This document shows, piece after piece, positions 29,193-37,934 of a stretch of 64,000 nt of DNA. Numbering within the stretch: position 1 is the stretch's first letter; each line of letters starts with the position of its first letter. The translations under genes were made by a program, and so were the position numbers. Under the pieces are notes generated by a model that searched no databases, was not told the DNA's origin, and saw only the letters and a program-made list of their open reading frames with translations. Source of the DNA: Acinetobacter rudis. Its GTDB lineage: Bacteria; Pseudomonadota; Gammaproteobacteria; Pseudomonadales; Moraxellaceae. The stretch lies in assembly GCF_031157835.1 (NCBI RefSeq), contig NZ_JAVIDR010000009.1:1-64000 (forward strand), given 5' to 3'.

Positions 29193-29541
29193 TTCAAATC
29201 CTGATATTTTACTCAAGCTATTTGAGTATCCTAATCGAATATGATTTAAAATTACCATCACCATGAAATATTATTCATGCTGTTATATGAGCCCATCCTC
29301 AAATCAAATAAACGCTCGATCATGACTTTTTATAGTTTTATAAGTACGCTTCTACCCACTTAAAAAGGCTTTCATCTGCTCATTTCTTAGGGAGAATACC
29401 CTCGTTTGATTTTAATTTTTGATTAAATTCAAATCACTACAAAACACACTAAAATAACGTACATCAGTAAACAATAAATTAAGCATTATTTAAGACTACG
29501 ATGATGAAATTTGTACTATTCTAATCCATCTCAACGGCATC
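29193..29541. other. Divergent regulatory region, DUF1176 gene and PAP2 gene
   Basis: There is no ORF that I can support. It holds the promoters for both genes and, at 29478-29494, a PmrA-box-like site close to the PAP2 start (separate entry). A TACTAT hexamer at 29514-29519 could be the PAP2 -10 element. Confidence 0.4.
29478..29494 (+). promoter_or_regulatory. PmrA-box-like site before the PAP2 gene
   Basis: ATTAAG-CATTA-TTTAAG matches the direct-repeat pattern HTTAAD-N5-HTTAAD described for PmrA. It ends 48 bases before the PAP2 start, and the pmrCAB operon itself lies just beyond the gene. The eptA site is at nearly the same distance. Confidence 0.6.
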
Positions 29542-30318
29542 ATGAATTCATTCTCTTCTAAGCATCTCATACAGCATGATGCCACCATTTTACTGAGCAG
29601 TTTTGCCATTTTGACCTTTTTACTCCCAATTGGAGGCAAAATTGATCAATTCTTAATACGCCCTTGGATCAATTCTGCAGGACAGTTTTATTTAAATGAT
29701 AATTGGTATTTGAACTATTGGAATCATGATATTTTCAAATATGTTCTCATTGTCATTTATGCCTGTTTCTTATTTTTATGGATCTTATCTTTTTTTATTG
29801 AAAAACTAAAATCACAACGTTTTCTTTATGGCTATATGTTTTTAATGAGCTCGTTATCAACAGCCCTTATCGGCTTCATTAAATCTCAATCAAGTCATGC
29901 ATGCCCAATTCATATGTTAAAAAACAGTTCAACAGGATTTATTTGGGACTTTTCCGCAACAGATGGACAGTGCTTTCCTGGTGGACACGCAAGTACTGGC
30001 TTTGCACTTATAAGTGGTTTTTTTGTATATAGATTAAGTCAACATAAACGCGCAAAAATGTTTCTCATGTTTGGACTTGGCATTGGTTTTATTTTAGGTT
30101 GGGGACAAATGATGCGCGGCCAACACTTTCTCAGTCATAACTTATGGACTGCTTGGTTTATTTATGCATTCAATAGTGTTGTTTTCGCAGTATTGGCTTA
30201 TAAGTTTCCAGAAAAACTTAGTAGTACATCAATGAACGATCACCCTCACTTAAATCTTAGTTCAGATCGTTTAGTAAACTTATTTCATCGTTCAAAAAAG
30301 CATAATCCCATGCAATAA
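29542..30318 (+). CDS. PAP2 family membrane phosphatase
   Basis: The 258-residue inner membrane protein has about six helices. PAP2 motifs are present but altered: K-x6-CP (KSQSSHACP) in place of K-x6-RP, PGGH in place of PSGH, and RGQHFLSHNLW, where the motif-3 His stands in HFLS but the usual final Asp is His. Such forms occur in membrane phosphatases acting on lipid A or isoprenoid phosphates. It is convergent with pmrB and sits behind a PmrA-box-like site. A role in altering lipid A phosphates under PmrAB control is therefore plausible but inferred. Confidence 0.82.
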   Translation: MNSFSSKHLIQHDATILLSSFAILTFLLPIGGKIDQFLIRPWINSAGQFYLNDNWYLNYWNHDIFKYVLIVIYACFLFLWILSFFIEKLKSQRFLYGYMFLMSSLSTALIGFIKSQSSHACPIHMLKNSSTGFIWDFSATDGQCFPGGHASTGFALISGFFVYRLSQHKRAKMFLMFGLGIGFILGWGQMMRGQHFLSHNLWTAWFIYAFNSVVFAVLAYKFPEKLSSTSMNDHPHLNLSSDRLVNLFHRSKKHNPMQ

Positions 30319-30351
30319 AACGCTGAAATAATTGATAACTCAGTTATACAG

Positions 30352-31698
30352 TTAATGTCGAATGAATTTCTCTACAATCGGTGTCATATTGATAGGTAAA
30401 ATCACTATGACACATAATCCTTTTAATTCTTGACTACGTGTAAACTGAATCGTCCCACCTAACTGTTGAACTGCACGATCCACAATAGACAAGCCTAAAC
30501 CACTCCCAACCTCTAAATGATGATTTATACGGTAAAAACGCTTTAAAACTTTATCGTATTGCTCAGGCTCTAAACCAGCACCATTGTCTTCAATCATCAG
30601 TCTGGCATGTTGCGAATCAAGTTGGTCAATGGAAACATTAATTATGCCTCCTCTTGGACTATATTTGATCGCATTATCTAACAGATTATAAATAATAGAA
30701 TGTAGTGAATGCTCAATACTGGTAATTTCAATAGGTTTATTAATTAAAAAACCCATATCAATTTCTTTATCCATCGCAAAGTTCATTAACTGCTCAATAC
30801 AATGTACGGCAACCTCATTTAAACTTAATCGTCTATAGTGCTCTTCTAAATTAGGTGTCGCATCTTGCTTAGCAAGGGCCAATAACTGAACCACCAAATG
30901 TTTAATTCGAGCAAGTCCCATACTTAAATTTTTGAGATTACGATCTTCTGGAAATTCACTTAATAAAATTTTAGTCTGTAGATTTAATGCAGTAATGGGT
31001 GTACGTAATTCATGTGCTGCATCGGCAATAAACTGTTTTTGCTCTTGCTGTGTACTATAAATACGTTCAAACAATTGATTCATTTCGATAATTGTTGGGG
31101 CAAGCTCACTTGGATAATGTTCTACGTTAAAAGGAGAAAGATCATCTGAACTACGCTGTGCCAATTCTGACTTAAAATCCTCTAATGGTTTAAAACCATG
31201 GCGAATAATCCAAATTAATACCCATAACGCGAGGGGAAAGACCAATAAATAAGGGAGAAACATACCAAAAGCTAATTCCATAGCAAGCATCTTACGTACT
31301 TTTAATTGTTGGCTAATCTGAATTTGGTATTGTGTTGTTGGATAAACATAAACAATCCAGTCACCATATTCATTGGTATGTGGGTAAAAACCTTTGGTTT
31401 CTTTAGGTCCAACCAATAAATGTTGATTATGTTTTAAATTTGTCTGATCAGCATAAGGCCAAATGTCCACAAAAAGATCTTCTTCCTGATAATCTTTATG
31501 TGGATCAAATACACTTTGTAAAGGATGCGCATTAGTCGCGATACGCCCAGCAATATAGCTCATTTGGGAATCTAAAATTTCATTAATTTCATGCAATGAC
31601 ATACGATAGGCCGCAGCACTCAACACAACAACTAACAATAAATTAAAGATAGCTAAAAAAATGGTTAAGCGTTTTTTAAGAGAGTTATTTTTAATCAT
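30352..31698 (-). CDS. pmrB: Sensor histidine kinase PmrB
   Basis: PmrB senses acid, metal ions or cationic peptides and phosphorylates PmrA. The 448-residue product has two membrane helices (about 12-31 and 143-166), with a periplasmic sensor between them (EEDLFVDIW). HAMP-like sequence follows, then the H-box His229 (ADAAHELRTP), the N-box NLLDNAIKYS and the G boxes DNGAGLEP and GSGLGLSIV. The sensor domain and H-box match A. baumannii PmrB in layout, though with many changes. The ATG at 31698 (MIKNNSLKKRL) is preferred over 31704. It is the last gene of pmrCAB; mutations here cause colistin resistance in A. baumannii. Confidence 0.94.
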   Translation of the reverse strand: MIKNNSLKKRLTIFLAIFNLLLVVVLSAAAYRMSLHEINEILDSQMSYIAGRIATNAHPLQSVFDPHKDYQEEDLFVDIWPYADQTNLKHNQHLLVGPKETKGFYPHTNEYGDWIVYVYPTTQYQIQISQQLKVRKMLAMELAFGMFLPYLLVFPLALWVLIWIIRHGFKPLEDFKSELAQRSSDDLSPFNVEHYPSELAPTIIEMNQLFERIYSTQQEQKQFIADAAHELRTPITALNLQTKILLSEFPEDRNLKNLSMGLARIKHLVVQLLALAKQDATPNLEEHYRRLSLNEVAVHCIEQLMNFAMDKEIDMGFLINKPIEITSIEHSLHSIIYNLLDNAIKYSPRGGIINVSIDQLDSQHARLMIEDNGAGLEPEQYDKVLKRFYRINHHLEVGSGLGLSIVDRAVQQLGGTIQFTRSQELKGLCVIVILPINMTPIVEKFIRH

Positions 31699-31734
31699 CG
31701 CCAACCTAAAAGTTTATCTAAATCAGGGTTGGCC

Positions 31735-32400
31735 TTAACCTAAACGGTAGCCAACACCACGAATAGTACGAATAAAATCTTTACCTAATTTTGATCGTAG
31801 ATGATGAATATAAACTTCTATGGTATTGCTGTTAATTTCACTCTCTACATCGTAGAGTTTATCTTCCAAATCTGTTTTAGAAAATATTTTTTTAGGATAA
31901 CTCATTAAAGGAACCAATATTGCCCACTCTCTTTTCGAAAGCTCAACAACCTGACCAGCACGAGTGGCTTGATGTAAGCTGATATCAAGCTCAATCTCAC
32001 CACTACATAATTTATGTTGAGTTTGCTCATCATGTTCTGCTCGACCTGAGCGACGTAATAATGCATTGATTCTAGCCAATAGCTCTTCAAACTCATATGG
32101 CTTGATTAGATAATCATCAGCACCCTGATTTAAACCATTCACCCGATTTTCCAACTGATCACGAGCAGAAATAATCAATACAGGAGTGTTTGACTTTTGC
32201 CTAATTTGTTTTAAGACTTGCATACCATCCATTAATGGCAACCCCAAATCTAGCAAAATTAAGTCGAAATCCTGTTGTGCTAAACTCTTTAATCCGTCTA
32301 TACCATTATTCACCCATTGCACCTCAAACTCATATAAATGCAATAGCGTCATGGTCGACTCTGCGATCATAAAATCATCTTCGATCATCAAAATCTTCAT
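31735..32400 (-). CDS. pmrA: Response regulator PmrA
   Basis: This is an OmpR-type regulator of 221 residues. The receiver domain has the acidic pocket Asp8-Asp9, phospho-Asp51 (LILLDLGLP) and Lys100. The winged-helix domain ends in LRSKLGKDFIRTIRGVGYRLG. It is close to A. baumannii PmrA over its whole length, including MIEDDFMIAEST and DDYLIKPYEFEELLAR. PmrA activates pmrC (eptA) and other lipid A genes. I chose the start at 32400 by alignment with MTKILMIEDDF. It follows eptA by 30 bases and precedes pmrB by 36. Confidence 0.96.
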   Translation of the reverse strand: MKILMIEDDFMIAESTMTLLHLYEFEVQWVNNGIDGLKSLAQQDFDLILLDLGLPLMDGMQVLKQIRQKSNTPVLIISARDQLENRVNGLNQGADDYLIKPYEFEELLARINALLRRSGRAEHDEQTQHKLCSGEIELDISLHQATRAGQVVELSKREWAILVPLMSYPKKIFSKTDLEDKLYDVESEINSNTIEVYIHHLRSKLGKDFIRTIRGVGYRLG

Positions 32401-32430
32401 GAGTATCCCCTCATCTTCCCACAAGATGTG

Positions 32431-34086
32431 CTATGCAGCACATTGATGCAATATATTATAGTTTTCATCAATCGTTTTAGAGTTGACATCTAATAACTTA
32501 AGCAAACTTGGAAATAAATTATCATGACTTAGGTTTTGGTTTGTCACACTCTTGAGACAGTTAATTTGTGCTGGTGCAGCATTTTTCCATGCTGGCGAAA
32601 ACCACATCATCATAGGCACATGTGTCTGTTGACTAGGGGCCATGGCATAAGGTGCGCCATGTAAATACATACCAGACTCACCAGTTGATTCACCATGATC
32701 AGACACATACCAAAAACCAGTACGATAATTAGTTTGTTTTTTTAGTAACTCAATCACTTGATTCAATACATGATCGGTATAGACAATTGTGTTGTCATAC
32801 ACATTAATCAACTGCTCTCGACTACAGCCTTGAATTGCATTGGTATCACAGCTTGGTTTAAAGGTTTGATATTGCTCCAATGGTCGTTTGTAATATGCAG
32901 GCCCATGACTTCCCATTTGGTGTAAGACGATCAAGCGTGGTTGACGATCATCTTTAGGAATTTGTGCAATATATGCAGCCAATGCATCATTCAAAACACC
33001 ATCTTTACATTCTCCATCCGCGCACCATTTTTTCTGTATCTCAACAGGAATTTGGTATTGCTCAACTCGGTTACACACCCCTTTACAACCAGAGTTATTA
33101 TTAATCCAAGTTACTTTATACCCTGCACGCTGTGCGATATCTAATAAACCTTCACGCTGACTTGCTACATTTTCATCATATTGTTTACGCGGCATACCAG
33201 AAAACATACAAGGGACTGAAACAGCAGTTGCTGTACCACAAGAACTGACCTGTTTAAAATTAACCAAATCAGGTTGTTTAGATAGCTCTGGATTGGTGTT
33301 CTTCGCATACCCATTTAAAGAAAAACTTTCTGCACGTGCAGTTTCACCAACCACTAAAACCATCAATTTAGGTAATTCTGAAGTCGACTTTGGTGCATCC
33401 ATATGTGCATCTGCACCATATACCATGACTGGCAAATTTTTCTTCGGTGCTTTTTTATGAAAGTAAGAGAAGGTTGAAGCAATAGCATTCTGAGGAGAAA
33501 TCATGCCCTTAATTGAGCGGTTTTCTCTAAAAATAGCAGCATAATCAACATAGAAAACAAAAAGTAGGCCTGCAATAATAGCCGCAGAAGCAAAAATATT
33601 AATGACCTTTTTCAATAATAATGCAGAGGCTTTTTCAGGTTTAATTTTGACCCAACAAAGCAATATTACAGGTAAAGCAACCATCAGTACTGCCCATATA
33701 ACAATACGTAATGACATTAAATCCGTTGCTTCAGCTACATCGGTTTGCATCATATTTTGCACTTGCTCTGGTGAAATTAATACACCTAATGAACTAACAA
33801 AGTAAGCACTAAATCCACCAATGACCAAAAGCAAAACACCAACAACTTTAATTGTCCATTTCCAATTTAAAAATTGGAAAATTAAATGATATAAAGCAAT
33901 TAATACACAAGCGGTCGCTGCAACAAAAAGACCAGATTTAAACCCTGAATATGGTGTGAGTTCATATATCTTTCTTAAAAAAGCCAGATTAAGAAATACT
34001 CCTATCCAAAGTGCAGTCAAAAAACTCAACATAGTGACGGAGAGTTCAATACGATTTAATCTGATTTTTTCAATAATTTTTTGCAT
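32431..34086 (-). CDS. eptA: Lipid A phosphoethanolamine transferase
   Basis: It transfers phosphoethanolamine from phosphatidylethanolamine to lipid A phosphates at the outer face of the inner membrane, giving polymyxin resistance. The 551-residue product has five N-terminal helices and a soluble sulfatase-fold domain. That domain has VVGETARAESFSLNGY (catalytic Thr), the disulfide-rich SSCGTATAVSVPCMFSG, YVSDHGESTGE and LHGAPYAMAP. It is the first gene of pmrCAB (also called pmrC). The upstream in-frame start at 34128 is less likely than MQKIIEKIRLNRIELS at 34086. A PmrA-box-like site lies 46 bases before. Confidence 0.95.
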   Translation of the reverse strand: MQKIIEKIRLNRIELSVTMLSFLTALWIGVFLNLAFLRKIYELTPYSGFKSGLFVAATACVLIALYHLIFQFLNWKWTIKVVGVLLLVIGGFSAYFVSSLGVLISPEQVQNMMQTDVAEATDLMSLRIVIWAVLMVALPVILLCWVKIKPEKASALLLKKVINIFASAAIIAGLLFVFYVDYAAIFRENRSIKGMISPQNAIASTFSYFHKKAPKKNLPVMVYGADAHMDAPKSTSELPKLMVLVVGETARAESFSLNGYAKNTNPELSKQPDLVNFKQVSSCGTATAVSVPCMFSGMPRKQYDENVASQREGLLDIAQRAGYKVTWINNNSGCKGVCNRVEQYQIPVEIQKKWCADGECKDGVLNDALAAYIAQIPKDDRQPRLIVLHQMGSHGPAYYKRPLEQYQTFKPSCDTNAIQGCSREQLINVYDNTIVYTDHVLNQVIELLKKQTNYRTGFWYVSDHGESTGESGMYLHGAPYAMAPSQQTHVPMMMWFSPAWKNAAPAQINCLKSVTNQNLSHDNLFPSLLKLLDVNSKTIDENYNILHQCAA

Positions 34087-34131
34087 TTCCGCTAGCGATC
34101 CAATATGACCGATATAATGTATAAACAAAAA

Positions 34132-34148
34132 CTTAAAAAGAACTTAAC
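34132..34148 (-). promoter_or_regulatory. PmrA-box-like site before eptA
   Basis: On the minus strand GTTAAG-TTCTT-TTTAAG gives the direct repeat TTAAG with a centre-to-centre spacing of 11 bases, close to HTTAAD-N5-HTTAAD. Its near edge is 46 bases from the eptA ATG. Autoregulation of pmrCAB by PmrA is known in Acinetobacter. Confidence 0.6.
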
Positions 34149-34217
34149 ATTTATGTAATTTATTTTCTCACTCATTAAATAATTATTTTTTTAACATATA
34201 AAACAATGAGTTAAGTC

Positions 34218-35507
34218 TCAATCCACATCACTGTACTTTGGGGTTGCTTTTTTTATCCAAGATATTATCGGCCACAGTAAGACGCCCCCTAGTACAAGCA
34301 CACAAAATAAATAGTCACTATAACCTAATCGCTCTGCAAACAAGCCGCTCAAACTATATAAAGCACCACTGACAAAGGCCATAACCGAAACCTGAAAACT
34401 AAAATCTGTGCCTGCATATTGTTGGCGGCTATACTGCATTACCAGTGTTAACATAATCAAAAGCTGCATCGCAGCAAACATATCTTCTAAAGCATTTGCT
34501 AAATAGATCCACCACGTAGTGATTATATATCCCTGCTCATAACAACGCGCAATAAAGGCAAAGACAGCTAAACTAGCCAGCTTTAACAGGGTAAAAAATA
34601 ATAATGCATATGATCGGCTTAAATACTTTAACAAATAACTTGCGAATGCAGCACCCAATAACGCAGCCATCGCCCCGAGCATAGTGACATAAATACCGAT
34701 TTGACTGAAACTCAACCCTATATCGACCATTAATGGCTTTAATATAGCTCCAGATAAACCATCTGTGACTTTAATCGTAATCAAAACGACTAACCAAATC
34801 CGTAGTTCCTTGTTTTTAGTAAAATACCTAAAATAATTTTTAAATTGCTGTTTCAATGAAGTTGAGTGTGAAAAATCAGATTGTGATTGTTTTACTTTTA
34901 AAAATTTTACGCTTGCACCCAGCTGGGTTTTCCAAATGGGCAAACGATTAATCGCAACCAATATCGCCAGTAAAATAAATGTGCCTTGCCAATACAATAA
35001 ATCCATCAACCATAAAATAACGCCACCACCAACAATAAAGCCTAAACGAGAGCCTACAACTTGAAAAAAATTTCCCCAATGTTGTTGTTTGGGTTTAAGT
35101 AAGTTAACGGCTAAGGCATCTGTTGCGATATCTTGAGTTGCACCCAATATATTCATTAAGAGTAAAAAAATGAAAAATATGACCAAATAAACGGGTTGAT
35201 CTAATACATGAATCGGAAAGAAAGACAGAATAACTAAAACAACCACCGTCAACGCTTGTGTCACAAGTGCCCAATAACGGTAGCTTTCAATATTTTGATG
35301 CCCATAGCGATCTAAATAAGGTGCCCAAAATACTTTTAATGCCCAAGGTGCCATTAAAACACCAAAACCACCAATATGAGCAAGTGATACTCCTTGTGAC
35401 CTTAAAATCACAGGCAAAGCGTGTGTCATAAATCCCACAGGTAGACCTTGCGCCCAATACAGACTAAATAAGAGTAAATAGGTTTGCCTTGCTGGGAGCA
35501 ACATCAA
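34218..35507 (-). CDS. MFS transporter, RhtX/FptX- or AmpG-like
   Basis: The 429-residue protein has twelve membrane helices. The start YWAQGLPVGFMTHALPVILRS, followed by MAPWALKVFWAPYLDRYG, matches the family of RhtX and FptX (siderophore uptake across the inner membrane) and the related AmpG (muropeptide permease). No siderophore gene or Fur box lies beside it. The TonB receptor is 13 kb away. The substrate is therefore open, and AmpG-type muropeptide or other transport is possible. It stands between eptA and a divergent acyltransferase gene. Confidence 0.75.
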   Translation of the reverse strand: MMLLPARQTYLLLFSLYWAQGLPVGFMTHALPVILRSQGVSLAHIGGFGVLMAPWALKVFWAPYLDRYGHQNIESYRYWALVTQALTVVVLVILSFFPIHVLDQPVYLVIFFIFLLLMNILGATQDIATDALAVNLLKPKQQHWGNFFQVVGSRLGFIVGGGVILWLMDLLYWQGTFILLAILVAINRLPIWKTQLGASVKFLKVKQSQSDFSHSTSLKQQFKNYFRYFTKNKELRIWLVVLITIKVTDGLSGAILKPLMVDIGLSFSQIGIYVTMLGAMAALLGAAFASYLLKYLSRSYALLFFTLLKLASLAVFAFIARCYEQGYIITTWWIYLANALEDMFAAMQLLIMLTLVMQYSRQQYAGTDFSFQVSVMAFVSGALYSLSGLFAERLGYSDYLFCVLVLGGVLLWPIISWIKKATPKYSDVD

Positions 35508-35656
35508 TAATAAATTCCATCACTGGTTATGCTGCCCAATATAACGGATTAAATAGAAATTTTTTTGATGTTTAATCAGGATTTTATTTATCTTTGGTCA
35601 ATGTTAGGTTTTAATAAAAATGTAAAAGGATAAATTACAGTGAAGTTAAAAAAACA

Positions 35657-36283
35657 ATGCCAAAGTTAAAGTTATTTCCAGATTTACCAGTACTTGTTCC
35701 TCAACGTGGTAACCCAGTCAGTCGCCGTTGCTTCCAACAACTTTACTTAAAGCAAGGATGGAGCTTTCAAGGTGAATTTCCCAATTTAGCCAAAGCTGTT
35801 GCAATTATTGCCCCTCATACATCAAATTATGATGGCTGGTTTGGTTTTCTCGCCATGTTAGGTCTTGGTTTAAAACTCACTATTTTCGGTAAAGATAGTT
35901 TATTTAAGACACCGCTCAAACCCTTATTTGAGTGGATGGGTGTAATTCCAGTTAATCGCGAGGCTTCTCAAGGACTGACGCAACAAATTGTAGAAAAAAT
36001 TAATCAGCAAGATAAAATTTGGATTGGCCTAGCTCCCGAAGGAACACGCAAACAAGCCAGTAAAATTAAAAGCGGTTTTTACCATATAGCACATGCTGCT
36101 CAATTACCCATTGTTTTATTTGCATTTGACTATCAGGCCAAAACCATACGATGTTTGGGTGTTTACACAACGACCGGAGATTATGATCAGGACTTAGAAA
36201 AAATTCTGAACATATATCAAGGGCAATTTTCAGCCAAGCATCAGCATAATCTATCTTCACCTTTACAAAAATTGAGTAAATAA
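35657..36283 (+). CDS. Lysophospholipid-type acyltransferase (PlsC family)
   Basis: The 208-residue protein has the HX4D motif (His54-Asp59 in HTSNYD), block II FGKDSLFK (77-84), block III GVIPVNRE and block IV APEGTR (126-131). These are the acyl-CoA/ACP:glycerolipid acyltransferase blocks. It is a short form without extra membrane helices. It probably acylates a lysophospholipid or related lipid on the inner membrane's cytoplasmic side. It is separate from the main plsC of the genome. It lies 65 bases before a patatin-like lipoprotein gene, so an acylation/deacylation pair is possible (inference). Confidence 0.8.
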   Translation: MPKLKLFPDLPVLVPQRGNPVSRRCFQQLYLKQGWSFQGEFPNLAKAVAIIAPHTSNYDGWFGFLAMLGLGLKLTIFGKDSLFKTPLKPLFEWMGVIPVNREASQGLTQQIVEKINQQDKIWIGLAPEGTRKQASKIKSGFYHIAHAAQLPIVLFAFDYQAKTIRCLGVYTTTGDYDQDLEKILNIYQGQFSAKHQHNLSSPLQKLSK

Positions 36284-36348
36284 AACTAGATAATATTGAA
36301 TGATTCTGTTGATATATTCGGCACTATTCTTGTGATGTAAACTCAATA

Positions 36349-37266
36349 ATGCAAATGAAACGACTAGGACTGATTGCAATGTTCAGTCTGGCATTAGTTG
36401 CCTGTGATAAAACTGTGAAAAAACCAACTCAAACCAGCCAAGTTGCTGCACGAGATCCTGTCATTGCTGTTGCTTTAGGTGGTGGCGGTGCCAAAGGGTT
36501 TTCTCACATTGGAGTACTTAAAGTTCTTGAGTCACATGGAATTAAACCCAAAATTGTAACAGGAACAAGTGCAGGAAGTTTTGTGGGTAGTATTTATGCC
36601 AGTGGTAAAACTCCCTATCAAATGCAACAACTTGCTATTCAGCTTAAAGAGTCCGACCTACGTGACCTAACTCTAAGCAGTCAGGGCTTTGTTGTAGGTC
36701 AAAAACTGCAAGATTATGTGAATCGTAATGTCGGTAATAAACCAATGGAAAAATTTCCAATTCGATTTGCTGCTGTTGCAACACGACTTGATACTGGTAA
36801 AAAAACTGAATTCAACCATGGTAATGTAGGCCAAGCAGTACGTGCCTCATGTAGTATTCCTAATGTCTTTGTTCCTGCAACAATTGGCGGCGTACAGTAT
36901 GTAGATGGAGGTTTAGTTAGCCCAATTCCAGTACAAACTGCACGAAATATGGGGGCTGATATCGTCATTGCCGTTGATATTTCAGCTCGCCCTTCTGGGA
37001 AACAAACCACGAGCATGTGGGGACTTCTTGATCAAACCATTAATATTATGGGACAACAAAGTATTCAATCAGAGCTTTCACAAGCTGATATCGCGATTCA
37101 ACCTAAAGTTGGACATTTGGGCGTGCTCGATCTAAGTTCAAGTAATCAAGCAATTCTTGAAGGAGAAAAAGCAGCGCAATTAAAAATCACTGCGATTCAA
37201 GCTAAAATTGCTCAATTCAAGAAATCACCAGCAGCCTTTCAGCCAGCACCCAAAGCTAAACTCTAA
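36349..37266 (+). CDS. Patatin-like phospholipase lipoprotein
   Basis: The 305-residue protein is a serine-aspartate lipase: oxyanion loop GGGGAKG (44-50), nucleophile GTSAG (72-76, Ser74), and DGG (186-188). The N-terminus is a lipoprotein signal with LVAC (Cys19) and Asp at +2, the inner-membrane retention signal in E. coli Lol sorting. The product should therefore face the periplasm on the inner membrane. It resembles RssA-type patatin proteins, but those lack a lipobox. It follows the acyltransferase gene by 65 bases and may act on phospholipids, though this is untested. Confidence 0.84.
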   Translation: MQMKRLGLIAMFSLALVACDKTVKKPTQTSQVAARDPVIAVALGGGGAKGFSHIGVLKVLESHGIKPKIVTGTSAGSFVGSIYASGKTPYQMQQLAIQLKESDLRDLTLSSQGFVVGQKLQDYVNRNVGNKPMEKFPIRFAAVATRLDTGKKTEFNHGNVGQAVRASCSIPNVFVPATIGGVQYVDGGLVSPIPVQTARNMGADIVIAVDISARPSGKQTTSMWGLLDQTINIMGQQSIQSELSQADIAIQPKVGHLGVLDLSSSNQAILEGEKAAQLKITAIQAKIAQFKKSPAAFQPAPKAKL

Positions 37267-37328
37267 TAAAATGATGTCGATGAATATCTAAGAACGAATA
37301 ATATTTGTTATTTGTATCACCATGATAG

Positions 37329-37348
37329 GCAGGTCGCCAGCGATCTGC
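37329..37348. repeat. GC-rich near-perfect palindrome
   Basis: GCAGGTCGC-CA-GCGATCTGC is a dyad that differs from perfect in a single position. It stands in an AT-rich gap between the patatin gene and the NfeD gene. It could be an operator or a short hairpin. Confidence 0.45.
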
Positions 37349-37413
37349 TACATTGGATGAGTATCATTACACTTCAGCAAAAATGACAATCGACATCAAT
37401 CACGAGTAGTTGT

Positions 37414-37884
37414 ATGAACTTTATTTTTGAACCGTGGCATTGGTTCGTATTGGGCGTTGCGCTCATGTTATTAGAACTTATTCTGCCCATGTTTGCCGCA
37501 CTTTGGTTTGGCCTAGCTGCACTTATTGTTGGCATCATTGTCCTTTTATTTCCTCAAATGAGTTTTGCAGTACAAATTTGGATTTGGATTATTTTATCTA
37601 TTGGCTGTACCGTACTATGGTTTAAGCTGATTAAACCCCTTTCCGTTGATAAAACTAAGGCTGGTCTACCGCGTGAGGCAACTATTGGTCAAGTGGGCAT
37701 CGTTATTCAGATTGGCCTAATGCATGATCAGGTACGTGTACGTTTTACACTACCTGTACTTGGTGCAGATGAATGGAATTGCCGTAGTTTACAGTCTGTC
37801 CAAGTTGGTGATCGTGTTGTCGTTACCGACATTTCTGGTAATGATCTGGTCATTAAACCATACCAAACTTCATCTGTACTCTAA
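37414..37884 (+). CDS. NfeD family membrane protein
   Basis: The 156-residue protein has two to three membrane helices (about 10-70) and a soluble OB-fold C-terminus (GQVGIVIQIGLMHDQVRVRF..GDRVVVTDISGNDLVIKP). NfeD proteins form pairs with stomatin/SPFH proteins, and this pair follows the rule: the SPFH gene is 50 bases downstream. The exact role is unclear; membrane quality control or lipid domain organisation is usually proposed. Confidence 0.9.
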   Translation: MNFIFEPWHWFVLGVALMLLELILPMFAALWFGLAALIVGIIVLLFPQMSFAVQIWIWIILSIGCTVLWFKLIKPLSVDKTKAGLPREATIGQVGIVIQIGLMHDQVRVRFTLPVLGADEWNCRSLQSVQVGDRVVVTDISGNDLVIKPYQTSSVL

Positions 37885-37934
37885 GCATGACAACTTTAAA
37901 ACTTTAATATTAGAAATTTAAGAGAGGTATACTT

